Assembly: GCA_001829005.1 (NCBI GenBank)
Contig: MIAG01000001.1
Location: 372,001 to 436,000 of the forward strand
Origin: Sphingobacteriia bacterium RIFOXYC2_FULL_35_18
Lineage (GTDB): Bacteria; Bacteroidota; Bacteroidia; Chitinophagales; Chitinophagaceae
Direction: 5' to 3'
Length of the DNA stretch: 64,000 nt
Within the stretch, counting starts at the first letter, position 1. Each line of letters opens with the position of its first letter. The translations under genes and the position numbers were made by a program. The notes beneath the pieces are model-generated. The model ran no database searches and was not told the origin of the DNA. It was given only the letters and a program-made list of their open reading frames with translations. This document shows, in pieces, positions 47,396 through 56,315 of the stretch.

Positions 47396-48958
47396 ATGAA
47401 GATGTATAAATCCAATATTCTTTTTGTAGTATTTCAAGTATCATTCATATTATCCATCTCAGCTCAAAAAAGAGCTGAGATACTGGATGAATACGCGAAA
47501 AATCCATCCGCTTCTATACTACCTAATTTTTCATATGTAGGTTATCACCATGGAGAAAAAGCGATACCAGATGTAAAAGCCAAGGTTTTTGATGTAACTA
47601 AATTTGGCGCTATTCCCAACGATGCAATTTCAGACAAGCAAGCCATCGAAAAAACAATTGCGGAGGCAACAAAGAATGGAGGAGGAATTGTTTATTTTCC
47701 GAAGGGACGTTTTTTAATCAACGAGGATGGTGATAATCATACACCAATAAAAATCAACTGCAGTAATATTGTTTTTAGAGGTAGTGGAGCTGGTAAAAAT
47801 GGTACTGAATTATTTATGAAGAATAAACTTGATCCGGCTGATCCTGCTAAAATGTGGACTACTCCTTCAATGATTCAATTTAATACATCAGCAAAAAACA
47901 TCAATATTGGTCAAGTAGTTTCTCCTGCAGCCAAAGGTAGTTTTAACATTGAAGCGAATAATGTAAAAGATTTAAAAGCAGGTGACTGGATATACTTAGA
48001 AATGAAAAGTACTGATCCTAATTTATTAAAGTATGAGATAGGAGATTTAAAAGCAGATGATACATGGACCTATATTCTAAATGAAGGGGTACATGTTAAA
48101 GTGGTACATCAAGTTAAATCGGTATCTAATAATACCTTGACCTTAGTATCGCCTATCATTTATCCAATTGATCCAAAACATAAATGGGAAGTATATAAAT
48201 ATTCTCACAATACAGAAGTTGGTATTGAAGAAATCGCATTTGTGGGCAATTGGAAAGATAAATTTGTTCATCATGGCTCTGCTACTGATGATAGTGGTTG
48301 GTCTTTGATTCAATTTTCTAAAACAACCAATTCCTGGATTAGAAATACCCGATTTACAGATGTAAATGTTGCTGTTCAAATAGGTGGAGGAGCCAATATA
48401 AGTGTGCTCAATTGTTTGATAGATGGAAATCCTGGTCATGAAGCTATTTTTAATTTAGGAGCCACCAATGTATTATTGGGAAATCTGGTTGATAAAGCAG
48501 GCATGTGGCATTCTTATGGAGTAAATGGATTTTCAACCAATACAGTTTTATACAATGTGACGTATCCACCAACAACTTGTTTTGAATCACATTCTTCTCA
48601 ACCAAGAAACACATTGTTGGATAATGTAACCGGTGGTTTACTAAGTGGTAGAGCTGGTGGTGCATTATTTAATATGCCGAATCACTTGTCGGGATTGGTA
48701 TTCTGGAATTATAAACAAACCAATGAAGCAGTCAGCAATTTTGATTTTTGGCCAACTGTAGAAGAGAATAAATGGTGGCGAATGCCATTTCCAATTTTAG
48801 TTGGATACCATGGTGCTAATACAAGTTTTGTTAAGAGTCATCTTAAATATGCTGAGTCAATGGGTGAAAGGGTTAACCCATCTTCATTATATGAAGCCCA
48901 GTTGTTATTGCGTTTAGGACAACTTCCACAATGGCTTACATCTTTAAAATCAGAATAG
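47396..48958 (+). CDS. Secreted right-handed beta-helix protein (Pectate_lyase_3 / DUF4955-like), candidate polysaccharide lyase
   Basis: The 520-residue protein has a signal peptide (MKMYKSNILFVVFQVSFILS, cut near ISAQ). Residues ~60-160 begin a parallel beta-helix of the Pectate_lyase_3 kind (FDVTKFGAIPNDAISDKQAI then GGGIVYFPKGRFLI). Central coils follow (SWIRNTRFTDVNVAVQIGGG, GHEAIFNLGATNVLLG), with a histidine- and glutamate-bearing segment (PTTCFESHSSQPRNTLLDN). The C-terminal ~130 residues resemble DUF4955 (from memory). The locus contains no lyase of a family I recognise, yet its GH88/KduI/KduD set needs unsaturated uronides. This protein is therefore the best candidate for the lyase; a hydrolase or an isomerase-type beta-helix enzyme are alternatives. 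Confidence 0.7.
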   Translation: MKMYKSNILFVVFQVSFILSISAQKRAEILDEYAKNPSASILPNFSYVGYHHGEKAIPDVKAKVFDVTKFGAIPNDAISDKQAIEKTIAEATKNGGGIVYFPKGRFLINEDGDNHTPIKINCSNIVFRGSGAGKNGTELFMKNKLDPADPAKMWTTPSMIQFNTSAKNINIGQVVSPAAKGSFNIEANNVKDLKAGDWIYLEMKSTDPNLLKYEIGDLKADDTWTYILNEGVHVKVVHQVKSVSNNTLTLVSPIIYPIDPKHKWEVYKYSHNTEVGIEEIAFVGNWKDKFVHHGSATDDSGWSLIQFSKTTNSWIRNTRFTDVNVAVQIGGGANISVLNCLIDGNPGHEAIFNLGATNVLLGNLVDKAGMWHSYGVNGFSTNTVLYNVTYPPTTCFESHSSQPRNTLLDNVTGGLLSGRAGGALFNMPNHLSGLVFWNYKQTNEAVSNFDFWPTVEENKWWRMPFPILVGYHGANTSFVKSHLKYAESMGERVNPSSLYEAQLLLRLGQLPQWLTSLKSE

Positions 48959-48994
48959 CGATATCGCTTTATTTAAAAAATTATTTTGAATCAA

Positions 48995-49759
48995 ATGAAT
49001 ACATTAGCATCATTTAATCTCTCTGGCAAAACAGCCTTGGTAACTGGATGTGATACTGGCTTGGGTCAAGGAATGGCACTAGCATTGGCTGAAGCGGGTG
49101 CAAATATTGTAGGTGCGTCTGTAGTGGATGATTGCTCAGCAACACAAGCCCTGATAGAAGCAACAGGAAGAAGTTTTACTTACCACAAAGTAGATATATC
49201 AGACAGGGATCAACTCTACTTATTCATAAACAATGTTAAATCTGCCAATAAACGTATTGATATTTTGGTAAACAATGCAGGTATCATTATGCGCAAACCT
49301 GCAGCTGAACATCCAGATGAATATTGGGATAAAGTAATCTCCATCAATTTAGATGCACAGTTTATAATAGCGCGCGAGTTTGGTAGTCATATGATTGAAA
49401 ATGGAGGTGGTAAAATTATTTTCACCTGCTCATTACTTAGTTTTCAAGGAGGCATAAATGTACCTGGCTATACTGCCAGTAAATCTGCCGTTGCAGGTCT
49501 TGTAAGGGCATTTGGCAATGAGTGGGGTAGTAAAGGAATTTGTGTGAATGGTATTGCGCCAGGATATATTGCAACCAATAATACACAGGCTTTACGTGAA
49601 GATCCAGAAAGAAGTAAATCTATTTTAGATAGGATACCTGTTGGTAGATGGGGAGTACCGGATGATTTTAAGGGTCCTGTAGTATTTCTAGCATCAGCTG
49701 CTGCTGATTATGTAAATGGAACAGTTTTATTTGTAGATGGCGGATGGATGGCAAGATAA
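48995..49759 (+). CDS. kduD: 2-dehydro-3-deoxy-D-gluconate 5-dehydrogenase (SDR)
   Basis: ATG at 48995 is preferred over a TTG at 48986. The 254-residue SDR has the cofactor motif VTGCDTGLGQGMALALAEAG, NNAG in ILVNNAGIIMRKPAAEHPDE, catalytic Ser in IIFTCSLLSFQGG and Tyr-x3-Lys in GYTASKSA, with the typical end VLFVDGGWMAR. It reduces 2,5-diketo-3-deoxygluconate (3-deoxy-D-glycero-2,5-hexodiulosonate) to 2-keto-3-deoxygluconate with NAD(P)H. It lies just upstream of kduI, as in many pectin or uronate loci. Confidence 0.93.
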   Translation: MNTLASFNLSGKTALVTGCDTGLGQGMALALAEAGANIVGASVVDDCSATQALIEATGRSFTYHKVDISDRDQLYLFINNVKSANKRIDILVNNAGIIMRKPAAEHPDEYWDKVISINLDAQFIIAREFGSHMIENGGGKIIFTCSLLSFQGGINVPGYTASKSAVAGLVRAFGNEWGSKGICVNGIAPGYIATNNTQALREDPERSKSILDRIPVGRWGVPDDFKGPVVFLASAAADYVNGTVLFVDGGWMAR

Positions 49760-49782
49760 CATTGAAGTAAAAATATATTAAA

Positions 49783-50613
49783 ATGGAAACCCGATTTGCC
49801 AATAGCCCCAATGAAGTAAAACAGTTTGATACAGAACAACTGCGAACTCAATTCCTCTTTCAAAATTTGTTTGAAAAGGATGAAGCAAAGTTGCTTTATA
49901 CTCATTTTGATAGAGTTATTATAGGCGGAGTAAAACCAGTTAATAAAACAATCTCTCTGCCCAAAGAAGAAGAATTAAAAGCAGAATATTTTTTACAAAG
50001 AAGAGAAATAGGCATTATTAATGTTGGAGGCCAGGGGACTGTAATAGCTGATGGGAAAGAGTTTACGCTTCAAAAATTGGATTGTGTTTATCTGGGAAAA
50101 GAAACTAGAGATGTACATTTTAAAAGCGCTAGCAAAAAAAATCCTGCGTTATTTTATTTATTATCTACCCCTGCACACCATAAGTATCCTTCAAAATTAA
50201 TGTCGAAAGAGAAGGCTACTCCAGTGCAGCTGGGAGAACAAGCTACTTCTAATAAAAGAACTATTTATAAATACATTCATTTGGATGGAATAAAAAGTTG
50301 TCAGTTGGTGATGGGCTTAACTGTATTAGACAATGGCAGTGTCTGGAACTCGGTGCCGCCCCATACACATACAAGACGAATGGAAGTTTATTTCTATTTT
50401 GATTTGTCTGCTGAGCACCGAGTTTTTCATTTTATGGGACAACCACAAGAAACTCGGCATATTGTTATGGCAAACCATGAAGCAGTTATTTCACCACCTT
50501 GGTCTATGCATTATGGTTGTGGCACATCCAATTATGGATTTATTTGGGGAATGGCTGGTGAGAATATGGAGTTTTCAGATATGGATCCCCATCCAATTGC
50601 TACATTAAAATAA
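49783..50613 (+). CDS. kduI: 4-deoxy-L-threo-5-hexosulose-uronate ketol-isomerase
   Basis: The 276-residue cupin-type enzyme matches KduI over its full length: RREIGIINVGGQGTVIADGK, YLGKETRDVHF, and the metal site VPPHTHTRRMEVYFYFD (His194 and His196, then Glu201) with a later His in MANHEAVISPPWSMHYGCGT. It isomerises the open-chain product of unsaturated uronates (5-keto-4-deoxyuronate) to the 2,5-diketo acid that KduD reduces. Cytoplasmic. Confidence 0.96.
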   Translation: METRFANSPNEVKQFDTEQLRTQFLFQNLFEKDEAKLLYTHFDRVIIGGVKPVNKTISLPKEEELKAEYFLQRREIGIINVGGQGTVIADGKEFTLQKLDCVYLGKETRDVHFKSASKKNPALFYLLSTPAHHKYPSKLMSKEKATPVQLGEQATSNKRTIYKYIHLDGIKSCQLVMGLTVLDNGSVWNSVPPHTHTRRMEVYFYFDLSAEHRVFHFMGQPQETRHIVMANHEAVISPPWSMHYGCGTSNYGFIWGMAGENMEFSDMDPHPIATLK

Positions 50614-50663
50614 AATGTGGCTTACTTGTTTAACTGATTTTATTCAGCACTTAATTCATCCTT

Positions 50664-51809
50664 ATGTTACATAAAATTTTTGTAGGTATTGTAGGATTAC
50701 TCTTTTGTATGCTCCAATCAGATTCATTTGCACAGGGTAAAAAAAATAGTATTATTCATATAAAGCATACTGCAAAAAGGGCTCAGCTAGGACAAATTGT
50801 TGCTGTTGCATGGAAGGATATAATTAAAAAATATCCTTCTATTGATACAAGTAATTTTAAAGTTATTAATCAGTCAACTAAAAAGGAAGTGGTATATCAG
50901 TTAGAATACCTTGGAAATAAAGCGCCTCAGCATTTGCTTTTGCAAGTTGATTTAATTCCAGGTCAGGTTGGAAAATATCTACTAATAGATTCACCTCATG
51001 CGGAATTTGTATCACAAACTTATGGTAGATATGTTCCTGAGCGTAAAGATGATTTTGCATGGGAGAACGATAAAATTGCATTCCGTGTTTATGGAAAAGC
51101 ATTAGAGGGAACCAATGAAAATGCGAATGGAATTGATGTTTGGGTTAAGAGGTCGAGCAAGTTGGTTATTAATGAAAGATATAGACTAAAGGATTATCAT
51201 ACCGATAACGGGGATGGATTAGATTATTATCATGTAGGTCTTACATTAGGGGCAGGTAATTTAGCTCCATATATAAACGATTCAATTTATTTCCCCAAAA
51301 ATTACAGCGCTTGGGAAGTACAAGACAATGGTCCACTTCGTACCACTTTTAAATTAACATACCAACCTTGGAATGTTGCTGGCGCTGAGGTTAGCATGAC
51401 AAAAACAATTTCTATTGATGCAGGTTCTCAAATGAGTAAGATTGACATTCATCTATCAACTGCATCACGTGATTCATTACCTGTTGTAGTTGGGATTATC
51501 AAAAGACCAGGCGAAGCCAATTATTATTTTAATCAATCCAATGGAATCATGGCTTACTGGGAACCAACAGATGCTAAATTTGGAACAACAGGCGTGGGCT
51601 GTGTTTTCCCCAAAAGGGTAAATGAAATGCGAGAAACAAAAGAGCATTTCCTAACCAATTTTACTATTAAAACAAACAGCAGCTTTAGCTATTTCACGGG
51701 TGCGGCTTGGGATAGAGCCAATGAAATTACCAACGCAAAAGCTTGGTATGCTTATTTGAATGAGTATAAGAATCAACTGAAGACAAAAGTGATTACTAAT
51801 GTGAATTAA
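50664..51809 (+). CDS. Secreted DUF4861 family protein
   Basis: The 381-residue protein has a signal peptide (MLHKIFVGIVGLLFCMLQSD, cut near SFAQ) and is almost entirely beta-stranded. Landmarks such as FAWENDKIAFRVYGKALEG, IDVWVKRSSKLVINERY, DNGDGLDYYHVGLTLGAGN and AAWDRANEITNAKAWYAYL match DUF4861 (from memory), a family often found in uronate and pectin loci but without an assigned activity that I know. Conserved His, Asp and Tyr clusters around residues 170-190 (LKDYHTDNGDGLDYYHVG) look like an active site. It may act on the uronide before GH88. Confidence 0.78.
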   Translation: MLHKIFVGIVGLLFCMLQSDSFAQGKKNSIIHIKHTAKRAQLGQIVAVAWKDIIKKYPSIDTSNFKVINQSTKKEVVYQLEYLGNKAPQHLLLQVDLIPGQVGKYLLIDSPHAEFVSQTYGRYVPERKDDFAWENDKIAFRVYGKALEGTNENANGIDVWVKRSSKLVINERYRLKDYHTDNGDGLDYYHVGLTLGAGNLAPYINDSIYFPKNYSAWEVQDNGPLRTTFKLTYQPWNVAGAEVSMTKTISIDAGSQMSKIDIHLSTASRDSLPVVVGIIKRPGEANYYFNQSNGIMAYWEPTDAKFGTTGVGCVFPKRVNEMRETKEHFLTNFTIKTNSSFSYFTGAAWDRANEITNAKAWYAYLNEYKNQLKTKVITNVN

Positions 51810-51860
51810 TTAATTTATGAATTTATTTTTTCCGTTTTATCACATAAACAAATACCCAGC

Positions 51861-52850
51861 ATGATTTCCGCATTTGGTGAATTGTTGTTGCGATTTTCTC
51901 CATCATTGAATCGAAAGTGGATTCATGATGCTATAACACCTGTGTATGTAGGTGGCGCTGAATTAAATGTTGCAGCAGCATTGGCTTGTTGGGGTCTACC
52001 CGTGCAGTATTGCACTCGACTACCGAATCATAGTTTGTCTAGAGAAATTATTAGTGAACTTCAAGAAAATAACATTGAAGTTTCCATTGAATTTGGGGGT
52101 GATCGCATTGGCACTTATTATTTACCACAAGGTTCAGATTTAAAGAATGAAGGCGTTATTTATGATCGTGCACATTCTGCATTTTGGGAATTAGAATCGG
52201 GGATGATGAACTGGCAAAAAATATTAAAAGCCAGCAATCATTTTCATTTCAGTGCAATTAGCCCAGCATTAAATCAACAAGTGGCTGATGCTTGCGTTGA
52301 AGCTGTTATTGCAGCTAAATCAAAATCAATTCCAGTTTCTATAGACCTAAATTATCGAGCAAAGCTTTGGCAATATGGTAAACAGCCTCCTGAAGTGATG
52401 CATTCGCTAGTGCAGCATGCTGATATTGTTATGGGAAATATTTGGGCTGCAGAACAATTATTACATATTCCATCAACAATTGAAAGCAGTCAAAATAAAA
52501 CGAAAGATGAATTAATAACAGCAGCATTGAAGAGTATAGAATTACTAAAGCAGAAGTATAAACAAGTAAAAACAATCGCTTACACTTTTAGATTGAATCA
52601 AACCTATTTTGCTGTGTTACAGCATCAGGGTCAAACGGTAGTATCTCATGAATTTTCAATAAGTCAAGTAGTTGATAAAGTGGGAAGTGGAGACTGCTTT
52701 ATGGCAGGGCTTTTATTCGGCATATATGAACAGCAGACCCCCCAGGAAATTGTTGATTTTGCAGCTTCGGCAGCAGTAGGGAAAATGCAAGAATTAGGAG
52801 ATCATACCAAACAAACCGTTATGGAAATTTTAAATAGGCTACAATCATGA
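51861..52850 (+). CDS. kdgK: 2-keto-3-deoxygluconate kinase (PfkB family)
   Basis: The 329-residue PfkB sugar kinase has GELLLRFSP at its start, YVGGAELNVAAALACWG (substrate-binding GG), PVSIDLNYRAKLW and the catalytic GSGDCFMAGLLFG. SIDLNYRAKLW is typical of KDG kinases. It phosphorylates KDG to KDPG with ATP. Its stop overlaps the kdgA start by four bases (ATGA), so the two are translationally coupled. Confidence 0.93.
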   Translation: MISAFGELLLRFSPSLNRKWIHDAITPVYVGGAELNVAAALACWGLPVQYCTRLPNHSLSREIISELQENNIEVSIEFGGDRIGTYYLPQGSDLKNEGVIYDRAHSAFWELESGMMNWQKILKASNHFHFSAISPALNQQVADACVEAVIAAKSKSIPVSIDLNYRAKLWQYGKQPPEVMHSLVQHADIVMGNIWAAEQLLHIPSTIESSQNKTKDELITAALKSIELLKQKYKQVKTIAYTFRLNQTYFAVLQHQGQTVVSHEFSISQVVDKVGSGDCFMAGLLFGIYEQQTPQEIVDFAASAAVGKMQELGDHTKQTVMEILNRLQS

Positions 52851-53500
52851 TTGATCAATCTGTAACTATACAAACATTATTAAATCAGCAGAAAATTCTT
52901 CCGCTTTTTTACCATTCCAATCCAATAACTTCTGTTTTAATAACGCAAGCACTGTATGATGGTGGTATCAGAATGGTTGAGTTTACCAATAGAGGTTCAT
53001 CTGCAAAAGAATGCTTTCAAGCACTGGTTGAAGCTCGTAAAATTTCGATGCCTGAACTTATTTTGGCAGTTGGAACAATTGCCACAGCAGATGATGCAAA
53101 AGATTTTATTACAGCTGGAGCAGATGTATTGATTAGTCCTTTTTTTGATAAAGAGGTAGCGCGAGTAGCAAAGGAAAAATCTGTTCTTTGGATTCCTGGT
53201 TGTATGACGCCAACAGAAATACATCATGCTGTTGATGCAGGTTGTAGTATAGTGAAATTATTTCCTGGTAATGTTTTAAAGCCTGATTTTGTAGTTGCAG
53301 TTAAACCATTATTTAGTAAAACCCAGTTTATCATAACAGGAGGTGTAGAGCCAGACGCAAATAATATAAAAACTTGGCTTGAAGCTGGCGCATTGGCAAC
53401 AGGATTGGGCAGTAAGTTGATTACAAAACAAATTTTAGAAAAAGGATTATATGAAGAGCTGCAGCTACAAACAACAAAGCTCTTAGAATCCTTACAATAA
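52847..53500 (+). CDS. kdgA: 2-keto-3-deoxy-6-phosphogluconate aldolase
   Basis: The 217-residue aldolase has MVEFTNRG (catalytic Glu), LAVGTIATADDAKDFITAGA, IPGCMTPTE and the Schiff-base Lys137 in CSIVKLFPGN, then FIITGGVEPD. It splits KDPG to pyruvate and glyceraldehyde-3-phosphate, the last step of the local uronate pathway. Confidence 0.95.
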   Translation: MIDQSVTIQTLLNQQKILPLFYHSNPITSVLITQALYDGGIRMVEFTNRGSSAKECFQALVEARKISMPELILAVGTIATADDAKDFITAGADVLISPFFDKEVARVAKEKSVLWIPGCMTPTEIHHAVDAGCSIVKLFPGNVLKPDFVVAVKPLFSKTQFIITGGVEPDANNIKTWLEAGALATGLGSKLITKQILEKGLYEELQLQTTKLLESLQ

Positions 53501-53525
53501 TATTTTTCATCATAAATAATTTAGT

Positions 53526-54881
53526 ATGCAACCAATTGGAAAATATCGGTGGACTATTTGTGCGCTACTGTTCTTTGCTACTACTGTTAACTATTTAGAC
53601 AGGCAGGTTTTGAGTTTATTAAAACCCACATTGGAAGACGAGTTTGGGTGGACGAATACCGACTATGCAAATATTGCATCCGTATTTCAATTCACTTATG
53701 CAATTTCTATGTTGTTTGCTGGGAGATTTATTGATTGGTTAGGAACAAAATGGGGTTTTGGTTGGGCAATAATCATATGGTCTATTGGTGCAATTCTTCA
53801 TGCAGCAGCAATACCAATTGGAGATAGCCTTGGAGCGCTATTAAGTTGGGCTGGCATTGGCGTTTTTTCAATTAGTGTTATGGGATTCATGTTCTCAAGA
53901 GCAGTGTTGGGATTGGGAGAGTCTGGTAATTTTCCTGCAGCTATAAAAGCAACAGCAGAATATTTTCCAAAGAAAGAGCGTGCGCTTGCAACCGGCATAT
54001 TTAATTCTGGTGCAAATGTGGGTGCTATTCTTGCACCACTGACTGTTCCTTGGATGGCTGCTAATTGGGGTTGGGAGGCTGCTTTTATTGTAGTAGGTGT
54101 TTTTGGTTTTATTTGGTTATTGGTATGGCTTGTTTACTATGAACAGCCTCAATTGCAAAAACGACTTTCGAAGAGTGAGCTTGAATATATCTTGAGCGAT
54201 AAAGCAAAAGAAGATGTTGTAGAAGCGAATAAAGAAAAAGTACGCTGGATACAGCTGCTAGCATACAAGCAAACATGGGCTTTTGCTGTCGGTAAATTTT
54301 TTACTGATGGCGTGTGGTGGTTTTTCCTTTTCTGGTTGCCTGCATATTTAAAAGATCAATATGGAATGACTGGTACCGAAATAATGTTGCCTTTGGCAGT
54401 ATTGTATAGCATGACCATGATTGGAAGTATTGGGGGTGGATGGTTTCCAATGTATTTTATGAAAAAGGGATATGAACCTTATGATGGTCGTATGCGTGCT
54501 ATGTTTTTAATTGCCATTATACCATTGGTAGTGCTAGCAGCTCAACCATTAGGCGGTATTAGTTTTTGGTTACCTGTATTATTAATTGGATTAGGGGCTT
54601 CTGCACATCAAGCATGGAGTGCTAATTTGTTTACTACGGTAAGTGATATGTTCCCTAAGAAAGCGGTTGCGTCTGTAGTAGGAATTGGAGGCATGGCCGG
54701 GGGTATTGGTGGTGTTTTGGTTACAAAATCAGGAGGTGCATTATTTGACCATTATAAAGCATTAGGGCATATTGAAACGGGTTATACTATCATGTTTGTT
54801 TTTTGTGGTGTAGCTTATTTACTTGCTTGGATGATTATGAAAGCACTTGTACCGAAGTACAAAATCATTACTGATTTATAA
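53526..54881 (+). CDS. MFS transporter, hexuronate (ExuT-like) family
   Basis: The 451-residue inner-membrane protein has about 12 helices and the anion:cation symporter signatures NYLDRQVLSLLKPTLEDEFG near the start and GLGESGNFPAAIKATAEYFP with KKERALATGIFNSGANVGA. ExuT-type carriers bring hexuronates or their deoxy derivatives into the cytoplasm by proton symport. In this locus it would carry the monosaccharide freed by GH88 from the periplasm to KduI. Confidence 0.9.
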   Translation: MQPIGKYRWTICALLFFATTVNYLDRQVLSLLKPTLEDEFGWTNTDYANIASVFQFTYAISMLFAGRFIDWLGTKWGFGWAIIIWSIGAILHAAAIPIGDSLGALLSWAGIGVFSISVMGFMFSRAVLGLGESGNFPAAIKATAEYFPKKERALATGIFNSGANVGAILAPLTVPWMAANWGWEAAFIVVGVFGFIWLLVWLVYYEQPQLQKRLSKSELEYILSDKAKEDVVEANKEKVRWIQLLAYKQTWAFAVGKFFTDGVWWFFLFWLPAYLKDQYGMTGTEIMLPLAVLYSMTMIGSIGGGWFPMYFMKKGYEPYDGRMRAMFLIAIIPLVVLAAQPLGGISFWLPVLLIGLGASAHQAWSANLFTTVSDMFPKKAVASVVGIGGMAGGIGGVLVTKSGGALFDHYKALGHIETGYTIMFVFCGVAYLLAWMIMKALVPKYKIITDL

Positions 54882-54898
54882 AACTCAAAACCGAATAG

Positions 54899-56299
54899 AT
54901 GAACAATAAATTACTGGTACTAGTTGCTTGGATATTCTCTTTACATATTGCCAATGCACAAACAGCAATGCCCTCTCTTTTTAGTAATGATATGGTTTTG
55001 CAACAGCAAACAATGACTGCCTTATGGGGTACTGATAAACCTGGAACTAAAATTATGATTACAGGAAGTTGGGGAAATTCAGCAACGACAATAACCAGTA
55101 AAGATGGACATTGGAGACTGAAAATTCAAACACCAATTGCTGGAGGCCCATATACAATGAATATTAAAGGAACTAAAACCCTAAGCTTTAAAAATGTATT
55201 AATTGGAGAAGTTTGGTTATGTTCTGGTCAATCGAATATGGAAATGCCATTAAAAGGGTTTAATAATCAACCTATATACGGCAGTAATGAAGCTATTTTA
55301 AATGCTACAAATCCAAACATACGATTCTATACTTCACCCCGCAATATTAGTATAACACCCTTATACGATGCTAAGAGTGAATGGAAAACGGCTTCACCTG
55401 AAAACGCACCCAATTTTAGTGCAACCGCTTATTTTTTTGCTAAAAAAATACAATCTATACTGAATATACCAGTAGGTATTATACATACTTCTTGGGGCGG
55501 TTCTTCTATTGAAAGTTGGATGGATGCACAAAGTTTAGCTTCATTTAAAAACAAAAAAATTCCTGAAGCATTACCCGTAAAGGATCCCAATAAAGTTCCT
55601 ACTGTTATGTATAATGGCATGTTGCATCCATTTATTGGATATGCAATCAAGGGAGCATTGTGGTATCAAGGAGAAACAAACAGAGACAATGCTTATGAGT
55701 ATAAGGATTTGTTTACTAAGATGATCAACGAATGGCGAAATCAATGGCAACAAGGAGATTTCCCTTTCTATTTTGTTCAAATTGCCCCTTATTTACCAGG
55801 AAATGCAAATAGTGCTTTTCTTCGTGAAGCACAATTACAGACAATGTTAGCAGTTAAAAATACTGGGATGGCGGTCACTTTAGATATAGGCGAACAGAAT
55901 TTGATTCATCCACCAAATAAAGAACTCGTTGGTAATAGGTTGGCATATTGGGCACTTGCAAAAGAGTACAATGTAAAGGGAATTGCTTATTCTGGGCCCA
56001 TTTATCATCAAATGGAAAAAACCACGGATCATAAAATTATTCTTAGTTTTCATCATGCCGATTTAGGCTTTAGTGGTTTCGGAAAACCTTTTATAGATTT
56101 TGAAATAGCAGGGGAAGACAAAATTTTTCATCCTGCACAAGTAAAAATTAATCCGGAGAAAAAAAGTTCCCTTATCATTTGGAATGATTCAATTAAAAAC
56201 CCATTGAGTGTTCGTTACGCTTTTAAAAGCTGGGCGGTAGGTAGTTTATATAATATACAAGGATTACCTGCTTCATCTTTTAGAACCGATGAGTGGTAA
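54899..56299 (+). CDS. Secreted SASA-type carbohydrate acetylesterase
   Basis: The 466-residue protein has a signal peptide (MNNKLLVLVAWIFSLHIANAQ) and the sialate O-acetylesterase/SGNH-like fold: FSNDMVLQQQ at the start, the nucleophile Ser in GEVWLCSGQSNMEMPL, GIIHTSWGGSSIESWM, ALWYQGETNRDNAYEY, and a late IHPPNKELVGNRLA supplying the Asp/His part. Despite the family name such proteins often deacetylate plant or algal glycans. As the last gene of the run it probably strips acetyl groups from the locus substrate. Confidence 0.9.
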   Translation: MNNKLLVLVAWIFSLHIANAQTAMPSLFSNDMVLQQQTMTALWGTDKPGTKIMITGSWGNSATTITSKDGHWRLKIQTPIAGGPYTMNIKGTKTLSFKNVLIGEVWLCSGQSNMEMPLKGFNNQPIYGSNEAILNATNPNIRFYTSPRNISITPLYDAKSEWKTASPENAPNFSATAYFFAKKIQSILNIPVGIIHTSWGGSSIESWMDAQSLASFKNKKIPEALPVKDPNKVPTVMYNGMLHPFIGYAIKGALWYQGETNRDNAYEYKDLFTKMINEWRNQWQQGDFPFYFVQIAPYLPGNANSAFLREAQLQTMLAVKNTGMAVTLDIGEQNLIHPPNKELVGNRLAYWALAKEYNVKGIAYSGPIYHQMEKTTDHKIILSFHHADLGFSGFGKPFIDFEIAGEDKIFHPAQVKINPEKKSSLIIWNDSIKNPLSVRYAFKSWAVGSLYNIQGLPASSFRTDEW

Positions 56300-56315
56300 G
56301 AAAGGAAAGTCATTT

